64,000 bases of DNA from Pseudomonadota bacterium (GTDB lineage: Bacteria > Pseudomonadota > Alphaproteobacteria > Sphingomonadales > Sphingomonadaceae): assembly GCA_020160755.1 (NCBI GenBank), contig JAIUPN010000004.1:62001-126000 (forward strand), given 5' to 3'. This document shows positions 26,045-37,111 of the stretch, piece by piece. The notes beneath the pieces were generated by a model. That model was not told the DNA's origin. It worked only from the letters and a program-made list of their open reading frames with translations, and ran no database searches. How positions within the stretch are numbered: the stretch's first letter is position 1; every line of letters begins with the position of its first letter. A program made the translations under genes and the position numbers.

Positions 26045-26937
26045 GTGGCGCGTTTGCCGATGCAGAGTGAATATCTGGGGACGGCGATCGATTTCGCCGC
26101 CCCCGTCGGCGAACCCGCGCTGCTGGCGCCCGACAGCGTCCAGTGGCGTATCTACAAGAACCCGATCGCGCTCGGCATCGGCGGTATCGCTGCGGTACTG
26201 CTCGAATTTGCCGAGCCGCGCATCCGGTCGGGAGTGTGGGATCATTCGACCTACAAGGCCGACCCGATCGGCCGTTCGCGCCGCACCGGGCTGGTCGCGA
26301 TGCTCGCCTGCTATGGCCCGGCGAGCAGCGCGAAAGCCGTCATCGGCCAGGTCAACCGGATGCACGGCAAGGTGAAGGGTGAGACGCCGGGCGGCACCGG
26401 ATATCGCGCGCTCGATCCCGTTCTGCTCGACTGGGTCGCAGCAACCGCCTCCTACGGCTTCCTGATGGCCTATGACCGCTTCGTTCATCCGCTCAGCGAC
26501 GCCGATCAGGATCGCTTCATGGCCGACGGGGACGCAATCGGACGCGAGTTCGGGGCGCGGCATACGCCGCCGACGCTGGACGCATTCATGGCGATGATGG
26601 ATGAACTCGAACCGCACTTCGAGGCGCATCCGATCATTTTCGAATTCCTCGATATTATTCAATCGGGAAAGGCGGCACCCGGCGTGCCGCGCTTCCTCCA
26701 TCGCGCGATCGCGCGCGCCTCGGTGTCGCTGCTGCCCGATCATATCCGGCGCAAGCTGGAACTTGGTCCGCGCTATGATCTCACGCGGCTCGACCGCACC
26801 GCGCTGCGGCTCGCCGGACGGCTCGCGGACCGTCATGTCGACCGCGCGGCGCCACATTGCCAGGCCAGCGTCCGCCTGGGCCTGCCGCATGATTTCCTGT
26901 TCAAATCACCCGCCGAGCAGCGGCGCTTGCTCGCCGC

Positions 26938-26941
<4 letters not shown>
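26045..26941 (+). CDS. DUF2236/MpaB-like oxygenase-family protein
   Basis: 298 residues from a GTG with GGGAGC upstream. It fits the DUF2236 (MpaB, latex-clearing Lcp-like) family: helical, with the N-terminal SVQWRIYKNPIALGIGGIAAVLLEFAEPRI, then VNRMHGKVKG and a conserved DPVLLDWVAATASYGFLMAYDRFV. Relatives are proposed heme-dependent oxygenases acting on prenyl side chains or rubber. The His near residue 103 in RMHGKVKG is a candidate ligand position. It is paired with the upstream TonB receptor gene; its last four bases overlap the convergent deacylase gene. Confidence 0.82.
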
Positions 26942-28621
<1,680 letters not shown>

Positions 28622-28629
<8 letters not shown>

Positions 28630-29260
28630 GAAGATTCCTTATCAGCTCGTCCATCAACCCGTCGTCGGCGCTAGAGCAGACGCCCAGCACCAGCGCTTCC
28701 TCATATCCCTCGGCGACGACGTAAGCGTGGCCCATCGACGAATCGAGATAGATGCCCTGACCGGTCTTGAGCGCGACCGGATCGTAGAATTCGGTGTGAA
28801 TCTCGACCTCGCCCTCCAGCACGAAGATGAACTCCTCGCCCTGATGGCGGACGAGATCGCCGAACTCGCGCGCGCTGTGCGCCCGGATCCGCGTGATGAT
28901 CGGGATCATCCGCTTTTGCCTGAGGTCGGTGCACAGATAGTGATAATCATAATTGTCGGTGGTGACGCGCACCGCCTGGTCGATCGTGCCGATGCTGCGG
29001 CGACCGGTGACGCGAGGTGTCTGGTCCTCGTCATCTTCGGCGAACAGATCCGACATGCGGATGTTCAATCGCTGGCTGAGCTGCTGCAGCTTGTCGTAAC
29101 TGAGCGTGAGCCGATCATGTTCGACCTTCGACAGCGTCGACACCGGGATTCCCGATTTCGCGCTCATTTCCTTGAGCGTCCAGCCGTTTCGCGACCGGAT
29201 GCTCTTCATCACCGTGCCGAGCGTGGGCGGTGTCGAGCGGTCGGCCATCAGTTTTTCCAT
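28622..29260 (-). CDS. XRE-family transcriptional regulator with cupin sensor domain
   Basis: 212 residues. An N-terminal helix-turn-helix (about 15-70; GWTLKEMSAKSGIPVSTLSK) is followed by a cupin domain (about 125-195; HQGEEFIFVLEGEVEI and SSMGHAYVV) that probably binds a ligand. Such PuuR-like regulators often control amine or amino-acid catabolism. The start may be the ATG at 29260 or at 29248. It overlaps the deacylase gene. A promoter element upstream recurs before the M19 dipeptidase gene. Confidence 0.92.
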
Positions 29261-29267
29261 TCCATAT

Positions 29268-29296
29268 TTGACAATTTTCTAATCAGGATCATTATG
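29268..29296 (+). promoter_or_regulatory. Promoter/operator TTGACAATTTTC-n2-ATyAGGA (copy 1)
   Basis: TTGACA (29268-29273) is a consensus -35 box, followed after 17 bases by ATTATG as a possible -10. The spacer contains AATCAGGA. The stretch matches the element at 31534-31562 at about 20 of the first 25 positions. It lies between the regulator gene and the serine hydrolase gene and probably drives the latter. Confidence 0.6.
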
Positions 29297-29390
29297 TCCC
29301 TATTGGGCTAACGGGTGTTGGTTCCTTGGTAAGGGGTCGCGCGGCTTGCTGCAAGGTGTGACAGGCCTCGCAAAAGAAAAGGGGAAAGCG

Positions 29391-31367
29391 ATGCGTTTCA
29401 TCCGAAAGGCGATGATCGGGCTCGCGGCATTCGCCGCGTTGCCGCTGGCGGCGCAGGGGCCTGTGCTCGCGCCTACGGCGAAGAAAGCCGAAACGGTGGC
29501 GGTGCCGGCCACCAAACCAGCTGCAGCGCCGGTCGCGCTCGATGCGAAAGACCTCGAAGCCTGGCTCGACGGCTATCTGCCCTATGCGCTCGAACGCGCG
29601 CGCATTCCGGGCGCGGTGGTGGTCGTCGTTCGCGGCGATCAGGTCGTGCTTCAAAAGGGTTATGGCTTCTCCGACGTCGCGAAGCGCGCACCTGTCCTGC
29701 CCGAGACCACGCTTTTTCGGCCCGGCTCGGTGTCGAAGCTCCTGACCTGGACCGCGGTGATGCAACAGGTCGAGGCGGGCAAGATCGACCTCGACAAGGA
29801 CGTCAACGCCTATCTCGATTTCAAGATTCCGCCCTATCAGGGCAAACCGGTGACGATGCGCAACATCATGACGCATACTGCGGGTTTCCAGGAATCGGTG
29901 CGCTATCTGATCAGCAGCGATCCCAAGGCGGTGATGACGCTCAAGAAACAGATGCCGCTCGCGCTGCCCGACCGCGTCTTTGCGCCGGGGACGACCCCGG
30001 CATACTCGAATTATGCGACCGCGCTCGCGGGCTATATCGTCGAACGCGTCAGCGGCGAGGATTTCGACGACTATATCGATAACCATATCTTCAAGCCGCT
30101 CGGCATGGCGCATGCGTCGTTCCGCCAGCCGCTTCCCGCGAATCTCGCGCCGCATATGTCGAAGGGTTATCCCGACGTCACGCAAAAGCCCAAACCGTTC
30201 GAGATGGTGATCCCGGCACCCGCCGGCAGCCTGTCGGCGAGCGGTGCCGACATGGGCAAGTTCATGATCGCGCACCTCAACGACGGTGCGGGGCTGCTGA
30301 AGCCCGAAACCGCGAAGCAGATGCACGATTTCAAGGCACCCGGCGTCGGCCCGCTCAACAGCATGGCGCTCGGCTTCTACGAACAATGGGTTAATGGTCA
30401 CCGTGCGATCGCGCATGGCGGCGACACCGTCTGGTTCCACTCCTATCTCTGGCTGTTCCCCGACGCTGATATCGGGGTCTATATTTCGATGAACAGTGCC
30501 GGGAAACAGGGCGATGCGGGCGCGATCCGCAGCGCGCTGTTCCACAAATTCGCCGACCGCTACCTGCCCGGCACCGAAAAGCCCGGCGAGGTCGATGCGA
30601 AGACGGCGAAAGAACATGCGCAGTTGATGGTCGGCAATTACGCCAACAGCCGCGGGTCTTTCACCAACTTCATGAGTCTGCTCGGTCTCCTCGGGCAGAC
30701 GACCGTCTCGTTGACCGAGGACGGCAAGATCACGATCCCGTCGTTCGACACCGGCGCGGCCGCGACCGACTGGGTCGAGGTCGAACCGTTCGTGTGGCGC
30801 GACACGGCTACGGGCGAGCGTCTCGCGGCCGAGGTCAAGGACGGCCGCGTCGTCCGCTGGAGCATCGATGGCGCCTCGCCCTTCATGGTGTTCGAGCCCG
30901 CCCCGGCGAGCGTCAATGCCGCCTGGCTCAACCCGGCGCTGATCTTCGCCTTCGGCATCATCCTGCTCGCCGCGCTGGCGTGGCCGGTACGCGCGCTGGT
31001 GCGCCGCAGCTTCAAGGCCGACTTCGCGCTCGAGGGCAAGGCGCGCCGCGCGTACCGCCTGTCGCGCGTCTTCGCCTGGCTCGCGCTTGGCGCGCTCGCC
31101 GGCTGGTTCGGGCTGATCGCGGCCTTCTCGGCCGATATTGGCGCGATCGGCGGTCCGCTCGACTGGTTGATCCACCTGCTGCGTATCGTGACGCCGCTCG
31201 CCGCGTTCGGCCTGCTTGCAACGGCGGGCTGGCACCTGTGGCTCAGCATCAAGGACAAGCGTCGCTGGACGATGAAGCTCGGCGCGGTGCTGCTGACCCT
31301 CGCCGCCCTCATACTCGTGTGGGTGACGCTCATGTTCCATCTCTATGGCTTCGGCATGGTCTATTGA
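29391..31367 (+). CDS. Serine hydrolase, class C beta-lactamase fold, with C-terminal membrane domain
   Basis: 658 residues from the ATG at 29391, preceded by AAGGGGAAA. A signal peptide ends at about LPLAAQG (residue 23). The S12 active site has Ser113-x-x-Lys116 (RPGSVSKLL), Tyr205-Ser-Asn207 (AYSNYATAL) and HGGD (AHGGDTVWF). After a beta linker, residues from about 510 include four hydrophobic segments, so the enzyme is probably anchored with its catalytic domain in the periplasm. S12 enzymes cleave D-amino-acid peptides or esters. A strong terminator follows. Confidence 0.9.
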   Translation: MRFIRKAMIGLAAFAALPLAAQGPVLAPTAKKAETVAVPATKPAAAPVALDAKDLEAWLDGYLPYALERARIPGAVVVVVRGDQVVLQKGYGFSDVAKRAPVLPETTLFRPGSVSKLLTWTAVMQQVEAGKIDLDKDVNAYLDFKIPPYQGKPVTMRNIMTHTAGFQESVRYLISSDPKAVMTLKKQMPLALPDRVFAPGTTPAYSNYATALAGYIVERVSGEDFDDYIDNHIFKPLGMAHASFRQPLPANLAPHMSKGYPDVTQKPKPFEMVIPAPAGSLSASGADMGKFMIAHLNDGAGLLKPETAKQMHDFKAPGVGPLNSMALGFYEQWVNGHRAIAHGGDTVWFHSYLWLFPDADIGVYISMNSAGKQGDAGAIRSALFHKFADRYLPGTEKPGEVDAKTAKEHAQLMVGNYANSRGSFTNFMSLLGLLGQTTVSLTEDGKITIPSFDTGAAATDWVEVEPFVWRDTATGERLAAEVKDGRVVRWSIDGASPFMVFEPAPASVNAAWLNPALIFAFGIILLAALAWPVRALVRRSFKADFALEGKARRAYRLSRVFAWLALGALAGWFGLIAAFSADIGAIGGPLDWLIHLLRIVTPLAAFGLLATAGWHLWLSIKDKRRWTMKLGAVLLTLAALILVWVTLMFHLYGFGMVY

Positions 31368-31392
31368 TACGGGCGCAAAGCGCACGCGAACT

Positions 31393-31422
31393 GACGCTCG
31401 ACCTTCGGGTCGAGCGTCTTTT
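31393..31422 (+). terminator. Intrinsic terminator after the serine hydrolase gene
   Basis: An 11-base perfect stem GACGCTCGACC / GGTCGAGCGTC with a TTCG tetraloop, followed by TTTT. It lies 26 bases after the serine hydrolase stop codon. Confidence 0.92.
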
Positions 31423-31533
31423 CCATCATCGGCCCCTTCGCCATTTGGGGCATATCTTCACCGAAACCGCGCAGCAGTCCGAAAGCTCGTCCGCCCAAAC
31501 TTCGGGATGTGACAAATTTATGTCCTAAATGGG

Positions 31534-31562
31534 TTGACAATTTTCCGATTAGGACAATAGTC
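31534..31562 (+). promoter_or_regulatory. Promoter/operator TTGACAATTTTC-n2-ATyAGGA (copy 2)
   Basis: TTGACA (31534-31539) followed after 17 bases by ATAGTC/TAGTCT as a weak -10. The spacer holds GATTAGGACA; an inverted copy, TGTCCTAAAT (31521-31530), lies just upstream, giving a possible dimer site. It drives the Tat-exported dipeptidase gene and the genes behind it. Confidence 0.6.
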
Positions 31563-31593
31563 TACATTGAAACTATAAAAGAGGGAGATTGGG

Positions 31594-32736
31594 ATGACGG
31601 GGTCGTTCCAGATGACACGCCGTGCGGCACTCGCGGGCGTGGTGGGTGTCGCTGTGTCGGCGCCGATGATCAACCGGGGTGCCTATGCCTTTGCCGCCGT
31701 TCCGGGGAAGAGCTATTCGCGCCGCGCAGTCGACCTTGTCGCGTCGTCGCTCGTCATCGACATGCTCGCGCCGCTGAAGATCACGCTCGACGAAAATTAT
31801 GTCGCGCACCGGCTGACCGACGCCGAAGCCGCCGAGTTCAAGGCGAGCGGCATCACCGGATTTCACAACGCCTATGGTTTGGGCGGACCCGGCGCGAAGG
31901 CGCAGGCGCTCGAATTTCTTGCCGGATGGCAGGGTTTTGCGGGGCGCAACAGCCATGTTTTCACGCTCGTCGATACGGTTCAGGATCTCGACCGCGCCAA
32001 GGCGGAAAAGAAATGCGCCGTCATCATGGGCATCCAGAATGCCGAGCATTTCGAAAAGATCGAGGATGTCGCACTGTTCCGTCGCCTGGGCCTGCGCTGC
32101 GCGCAGCTCACCTACAACGCCCAGAACCTGATCGGGTCGGGCAGCACCGAGCGCGTCGACGGCGGCGTCAGCGACTATGGCGCGGCGATCATCGCCGAAA
32201 TGGAAAAGCAGAAGATGCTCGTCGATGTGTCGCACTGCGGCGACAAGACGACATTGGATGCCATCGCAATCGCCAAGGGGCCGATCGCGATCACGCACAG
32301 CAACGCCCGCGCGCTCGTCGATCATCCGCGCGTCAAGACCGACGCGGCGATCAAGGCGCTCGCGGCGAAGGGCGGGGTGATGGGGATCACCGGGGTGCGG
32401 ATGTTCGTCCGCACGACCGATCCGACCAATGTCGGGCATATGGCCGATCACATCGACCATGTCGCGAAGCTCGTCGGGATCGATCATGTCGGCATCGGTT
32501 CCGACGCCGACCTGCACGGCTATGACGATATGAAGCCCGACGAATATGCGCTGCTCAAGGGTAGCTACAAGGGCAGCTATGCCTTTCGTGACAAAATCGA
32601 CATCGACGGCTTCGATCATCCGCTCAAGACCTTCGACCTCACCGAGGAACTGATCCGCCGTAATTATTCCAATGAAAACATCCGGGCCGTGCTCGGCGGC
32701 AATTTCCGCCGCCTGCTCGCCCAAGTCTGGGGGTAA
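31594..32736 (+). CDS. M19 (renal dipeptidase-like) family protein with Tat-like signal, altered metal site
   Basis: 380 residues. The start MTGSFQMTRRAALAGVVG is a twin-arginine-like signal. The family normally opens its metal site with HxD in DGHND; here the text is VIDMLAP (about 54-60), so the pair is absent. The bridging Glu (QNAEHF), two His (VSHCGD, THSNARALVDHPR) and the late Asp (IGSDAD) remain. Typical M19 enzymes hydrolyse dipeptides with a C-terminal D-residue. A GAGGGAGA site precedes the ATG. The TonB receptor gene follows after four bases. Confidence 0.88.
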   Translation: MTGSFQMTRRAALAGVVGVAVSAPMINRGAYAFAAVPGKSYSRRAVDLVASSLVIDMLAPLKITLDENYVAHRLTDAEAAEFKASGITGFHNAYGLGGPGAKAQALEFLAGWQGFAGRNSHVFTLVDTVQDLDRAKAEKKCAVIMGIQNAEHFEKIEDVALFRRLGLRCAQLTYNAQNLIGSGSTERVDGGVSDYGAAIIAEMEKQKMLVDVSHCGDKTTLDAIAIAKGPIAITHSNARALVDHPRVKTDAAIKALAAKGGVMGITGVRMFVRTTDPTNVGHMADHIDHVAKLVGIDHVGIGSDADLHGYDDMKPDEYALLKGSYKGSYAFRDKIDIDGFDHPLKTFDLTEELIRRNYSNENIRAVLGGNFRRLLAQVWG

Positions 32737-32740
32737 GACG

Positions 32741-34918
32741 ATGAAACAGGGGCTTTTGATTGCGGGGAGCATGGTCGCGCTGATGGCGGCGATGCCGGTG
32801 CAGGCGCAGGACGCGGGTGCCATCGAGGCGAGCGGCGAGATCGTCGTGACCGCGCAGAAGCGTGTGGAAGCGCTTCAGGACGTTCCGATCTCGATCACCG
32901 TGGTCAACGGCGACGCGCTGCGCGAACAGGGCGCGGGCTCGCTGGTCGATTATGCGGGCTACGTCCCCGGAATGACGGTGATCAGCTCGCAGCCGGGCAC
33001 GTCGGTCATTTCGCTGCGCGGGATCGCGCCGGTCGGATCGGCGCAGGCCGTCGGCATCTATCTGGATGACGCGCCGGTGGGGTCGAGCAGCCTTTACGCC
33101 CGCAGCGCGACCTATTCGCTCGACCTGATGCCATACGACATCGCGGGGCTGGAAATCCTGCGCGGGCCGCAGGGAACGCTTTATGGCGCCAGCTCGATCG
33201 GTGGTTTGCTCAAATACCGGACCGTCGCGCCGAGCACGACCGATTTCAGCGTCAAGGCCGGCGGCGAACTGTTTGCGATCGACGAGGCCGGTAATCCGGG
33301 CTGGGCCGCGCAGGTCATGGTCAATGCGCCGATCGTTCAGGACAAGCTCGGGATCACCGGCAGCTTTTCATGGCGCAAAACGCCGGGCTACGTCAGTTCG
33401 GTCAACAACCCTGCGCTGAACGACGCGAATGACGTCGAACAGCGTGGTGGCCGCGTGAGCCTGTTGTGGAATGCGACCGAAGATTTCACGGTCCGCCTCG
33501 GCGGTATCTGGCAGACGATCGACGCGAACGGCACCAACGGCGTCGTATCCACCGCCGCGGGCGTTCCGCTTGGCGATGGCTGGTCCTATAATTCCTTCCT
33601 GCCGGAGCCTTTCCGCAAGAGCATCGATTATTATTCGGCGGTGCTGGACTATGATCTCGGCTTTGCGACGCTGACATCGGTCTCGACCTATAGCGAGACG
33701 AGCACGGTCAGTGTGCAGGATGCGACGCTGATTTTCGGGATCGCCTTTCCGGCGCTGACCGGCGGGGCGGTGCCCGCGGGCCTCGCGCCGTTCAGCGTGG
33801 CGCTCGATCTGCAGAAGTTCACGCAGGAAATCCGTCTTGCTTCGCCCGATAACGATCGCTTCGAATGGCTGGTCGGTGCCTTCTACACAAAGGAAGACAG
33901 CGAAAATCACCAGCTGGTGCGCACCTTCGATTTCTCGGGTGCGCCCAACGCGCTCGATCCGGGCGCCGTCGTATCGCTGCCGTCGACCTTCAAGGAAATG
34001 GCGGTGTTCGCCAACGCCACGGCCTATTTCGGCGACATGTTCGCCTTGTCCGGCGGCCTCCGCTACGCGAAGAATAAACAGGATTTCCGCCAGATCAGCA
34101 GCGGTCCGTTCATCGGGGTCGCCAATTTCAGCGGGAAGTCGGAAGAAGATGTGTTCATCTACAGCATCAGTCCGCAGCTCCATATCAGCGACGACGCCAT
34201 GCTCTATGCCCGTGTCGCCAATGGCTACCGCCCCGGTGGTCCGAACGTGGTGTTCCCCGGTGTTCCGCCGCAGGTCAAGGCGGACACGCTGGTCAACTAC
34301 GAAGTTGGTTTCAAGGGCAATCTGGGCCGCACGCTCGCGGTCGAGGTGGCCGGTTTCTATATGGACTGGACCGACATCCAGGTCATTCAGCCGTTCGGCG
34401 GCGTGACCGGCCAGGCTAATGGCCCGTCCGCGGTCAGCAAAGGTGTCGAAGGTACGGTGACCTGGCGCCCCGCACCCGGCCTGTCTTTGGTGGCCAGCGC
34501 TGCCTATGCCGATGCAAAACTGACGGCGGACGCCCCGGAAATTTCCGGTGTCGACGGTGCACGCCTGCCGAGCGTTCCCAAATTTACCGGGTCGTTGCAG
34601 GCCGACTACAGCTTTGCGATCGGCGGCAATGCCAACGGCAAGGTCGGCGTCGGGGTCCGGCATTCGTCGAAGCTGGCGTCCTTGCCTTCGAGCAGCCCGA
34701 ATAATCTTTGGTCGGACGCCTATACCGCCGTCGACGCCAACGCCGCCGTGAACTTCGACGATCACTGGACCGTGCGCGTCTATGCCCGCAACCTGCTCAA
34801 CGAGCGGGCGTCGACGCAGCGGTCCTATACGCTCGACGCGTTCGGCAGGCAGGCCTATCAGTCGAATATTCCGCTGCAACCCCGCACCATCGGCGTCGCG
34901 CTCGACATGGCCTTCTGA
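32741..34918 (+). CDS. TonB-dependent outer-membrane receptor
   Basis: 725 residues. A signal peptide ends at MPVQAQDA (about residue 22). The TonB-box region GEIVVTAQKRVEALQDVPISI is followed by the plug (LRGIAPVGSAQ, LRGPQGTLYGASSIGGLLKY) and a barrel ending PRTIGVALDMAF. It sits between dipeptidase and DUF1611 genes on one strand with gaps of 4 and 19 bases. It therefore likely imports a peptide or amino-acid-like substrate of the locus, perhaps a peptidoglycan fragment; that is inference. Confidence 0.95.
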   Translation: MKQGLLIAGSMVALMAAMPVQAQDAGAIEASGEIVVTAQKRVEALQDVPISITVVNGDALREQGAGSLVDYAGYVPGMTVISSQPGTSVISLRGIAPVGSAQAVGIYLDDAPVGSSSLYARSATYSLDLMPYDIAGLEILRGPQGTLYGASSIGGLLKYRTVAPSTTDFSVKAGGELFAIDEAGNPGWAAQVMVNAPIVQDKLGITGSFSWRKTPGYVSSVNNPALNDANDVEQRGGRVSLLWNATEDFTVRLGGIWQTIDANGTNGVVSTAAGVPLGDGWSYNSFLPEPFRKSIDYYSAVLDYDLGFATLTSVSTYSETSTVSVQDATLIFGIAFPALTGGAVPAGLAPFSVALDLQKFTQEIRLASPDNDRFEWLVGAFYTKEDSENHQLVRTFDFSGAPNALDPGAVVSLPSTFKEMAVFANATAYFGDMFALSGGLRYAKNKQDFRQISSGPFIGVANFSGKSEEDVFIYSISPQLHISDDAMLYARVANGYRPGGPNVVFPGVPPQVKADTLVNYEVGFKGNLGRTLAVEVAGFYMDWTDIQVIQPFGGVTGQANGPSAVSKGVEGTVTWRPAPGLSLVASAAYADAKLTADAPEISGVDGARLPSVPKFTGSLQADYSFAIGGNANGKVGVGVRHSSKLASLPSSSPNNLWSDAYTAVDANAAVNFDDHWTVRVYARNLLNERASTQRSYTLDAFGRQAYQSNIPLQPRTIGVALDMAF

Positions 34919-34937
34919 TCGTCTGGAGTTGGAAAAG

Positions 34938-35978
34938 ATGAATTTGCCAATCGGCAGGCTGGCCGGCAAGCTGGCCTTGCCGCAGCCTTACCTGCTATTC
35001 CTCGGCGATACGACCGAGGCAAGCTATGCCAAGACCGCCTTTGGCCTTGCCGACTGGGCAGCCGATCGCTGCGTTGGCGAGCTGGCGATCGGCGGTTGCA
35101 CGGTCTCCACGGGCCTGCCGCGTCTGTCGCCCGCAGAGGCGCGGGCGGCGGGCGCGCGGTCGCTGGTGATCGGGGTCGCCAACCAGGGCGGAATCATCGG
35201 CGACAACTGGATCGCCGCGCTGGTCGAGGCGATGGAGGCCGGGCTCGACATCGTCAGCGGGCTGCATGTCCGCCTCGGCAGCATTCCTGCGCTGATCGAA
35301 GCGTCGCGACGCACGGGGCAGCGGTTGATCGACATCCGCACCCCGCCGCCCGCGATCCCGATCGCCAACGGCCGCAAGCGGAACGGAAAGCGGTTGCTCA
35401 CCGTCGGGACCGACTGCGCGCTCGGCAAGAAATATACCGCGCTCGCGCTGCACCGGGCTTTCCTCGACCGCGGCCTCGACGCCGACTTTCGCGCGACGGG
35501 GCAGACGGGCATCATGATCGCGGGCGGCGGCATGCCGATGGACGCGGTGATTTCGGATTTCGAGGCGGGGGCGGCCGAGATGCTCAGCCCCGACGCGCCC
35601 GACGATCACTGGGATCTGATCGAAGGACAGGGGTCGATCTTCAACCCCGCCTATGCCGCGGTATCGCTTGGATTGCTCCACGGCAGTCAGCCCGATGTGT
35701 TCGTCGTCTGCCACGATCCGTCGCGTACCGTCATTCTCGGCATGGAGAGTTTCAAGCTGCCGTCGGTCGAGGAGGTGATCGACCTGACGATCCGGCTCGG
35801 CAGCCGCACCAACCCCGCGATCCGCTGTGGCGGGGTGAGTTTCAACACGTCGAGCTATGACGCAGACGCCGCCGAGGCGCTAATGGCGGCCGAGTGCAAA
35901 CGTCTGGGACTTCCCGTCGCCGATCCGGTCCGCGGCGGTGCAGGTTTCGACGCGCTTGTCGAAAATATTCTCGCATGA
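34938..35978 (+). CDS. DUF1611 protein, DgcN-like (D-glutamate N-acetyltransferase family)
   Basis: 346 residues that follow the DUF1611 pattern closely: PQPYLLFLGDT, RSLVIGVANQGG, DIVSGLHVRLGSIPAL, a P-loop-like TVGTDCALGKKYTALAL (about 155-171), FRATGQTGIMIAGGGMPMDAV, and LIEGQGSIFNPAYAAVSLGLLHG. In Pseudoalteromonas, DgcN acetylates D-glutamate and DgcA racemises the product. No DgcA-type epimerase gene is in the window. The stop overlaps the start of the membrane-protein gene (ATGA). Exact substrate here is inferred, not proven. Confidence 0.88.
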   Translation: MNLPIGRLAGKLALPQPYLLFLGDTTEASYAKTAFGLADWAADRCVGELAIGGCTVSTGLPRLSPAEARAAGARSLVIGVANQGGIIGDNWIAALVEAMEAGLDIVSGLHVRLGSIPALIEASRRTGQRLIDIRTPPPAIPIANGRKRNGKRLLTVGTDCALGKKYTALALHRAFLDRGLDADFRATGQTGIMIAGGGMPMDAVISDFEAGAAEMLSPDAPDDHWDLIEGQGSIFNPAYAAVSLGLLHGSQPDVFVVCHDPSRTVILGMESFKLPSVEEVIDLTIRLGSRTNPAIRCGGVSFNTSSYDADAAEALMAAECKRLGLPVADPVRGGAGFDALVENILA

Positions 35979-37111
35979 GTGTGGGCGAGACGGACAGTGG
36001 GTCGAGCTGGTTTCAGCGCTTCCTGCTGCCCGGTTTTGCGCTGAAGGCCGTCATTATCGGCGGCGGCTATGCGACTGGCCGCGAGCTGGCCGAATATTTC
36101 GTGCCGTCGGGGCCGTGGGGCGGGCTGGCCGCGATGCTGCTCGCGACGCTGATCTGGAGCGTCGTTGCGGCGCTAACCTTCGCGCTCGCGCGCCAGCTCG
36201 GCGCCTATGATTATCGTGCCTTCTTCAAGGGACTTCTCGGTCCGGCGTGGGTCGCGTTCGAGGCTGCCTATCTGATCTTTGTCGTCCTCATCCTTGCGGT
36301 GTTCGGCGCCGCGGCCGGCGCGATCGGCGCGGCGACCTTCGGTTGGCCCGAACTTGCGGGCGTGATCCTGCTCGCCGTCTCGATCGTCGCGGTGACCGCG
36401 TGGGGGACGGGCGTCGTCGAACAGATGTTCAAATATGTCTCCTTCCTGCTGTACGGCGTCTACGGGCTGTTCCTCGTCCTCGCGCTCGCCAGCTTCGGCG
36501 GGCTGATCGGGCAGGGCTTTGCGAATGCGCCGCCGCCGTCGGGCAACTGGATGGCGGGCGGGCTGACCTATGCGAGCTATAATATCGTCGGTGCGGTCGT
36601 GATCCTGCCGGTGCTGCGCCATCTGACCAGCCAGCGCGACGCGCTCGTTGCGGGGCTGATTGCCGGGCCGCTGTCGATGCTCCCCGCGATCCTCTTCTTT
36701 GTCGCGATGATGGCCTTCTATCCGGCGATCGGCGCCGAAACCCTGCCGTCGGATTTCCTGCTCCGCCAGATGACGGTGCCGGGTTTCCACGTCCTGTTCC
36801 AGGTGATGATCTTTGCCGCCTTGCTCGAAAGCGGGGCGGGGGCGGTCCATGCGATCAACGAGCGTATCTCGGGCGCGGTCGAGAGCCGCGGGCGCCCTGC
36901 GCTGACGCCCGGCGCCCGCGCCGTGATCGGTGCGGTGATCCTGGCTGGCTGCATGTTCGTCGCGGGACGCATCGGGCTCGTCGACCTGATTGCGAGCGGA
37001 TACCGCTTCCTCGCCTGGCTGTTCCTCGCGGTCTTTGTCCTGCCGCTGCTGACCGTCGGCGTCTGGCGCCTGCTGCGCCCTTCACCCGTTCCCGAAATGG
37101 AGACTCTCTGA
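35975..37111 (+). CDS. YkvI/COG3949-like membrane protein (putative transporter)
   Basis: 378 residues with about ten hydrophobic helices. The start is LPGFALKAVIIGGGYATGRELAEYFVPSGP, a Gly-rich first helix like those of APC-fold transporters. Further on are VEQMFKYVSFLLYGVYG and ESGAGAVHAINERI. The YkvI family has no assigned substrate. Translational coupling to the DgcN-like gene and to a D-peptidase-like gene (TGATG overlap) suggests it carries the locus's amino acid or peptide across the inner membrane. Confidence 0.82.
   Translation: MSVGETDSGSSWFQRFLLPGFALKAVIIGGGYATGRELAEYFVPSGPWGGLAAMLLATLIWSVVAALTFALARQLGAYDYRAFFKGLLGPAWVAFEAAYLIFVVLILAVFGAAAGAIGAATFGWPELAGVILLAVSIVAVTAWGTGVVEQMFKYVSFLLYGVYGLFLVLALASFGGLIGQGFANAPPPSGNWMAGGLTYASYNIVGAVVILPVLRHLTSQRDALVAGLIAGPLSMLPAILFFVAMMAFYPAIGAETLPSDFLLRQMTVPGFHVLFQVMIFAALLESGAGAVHAINERISGAVESRGRPALTPGARAVIGAVILAGCMFVAGRIGLVDLIASGYRFLAWLFLAVFVLPLLTVGVWRLLRPSPVPEMETL

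Noticed and set aside
29292..31385. 697-codon minus-strand open frame opposite the serine hydrolase
   Set aside because: Charged, repetitive composition; the plus strand encodes an S12 enzyme with its full active site.
32741..34918. Possibility that the TonB receptor gene starts at 32672 inside the dipeptidase gene
   Set aside because: The signal peptide begins at the ATG at 32741, four bases after the dipeptidase stop; the upstream extension is antisignal and overlaps coding sequence.
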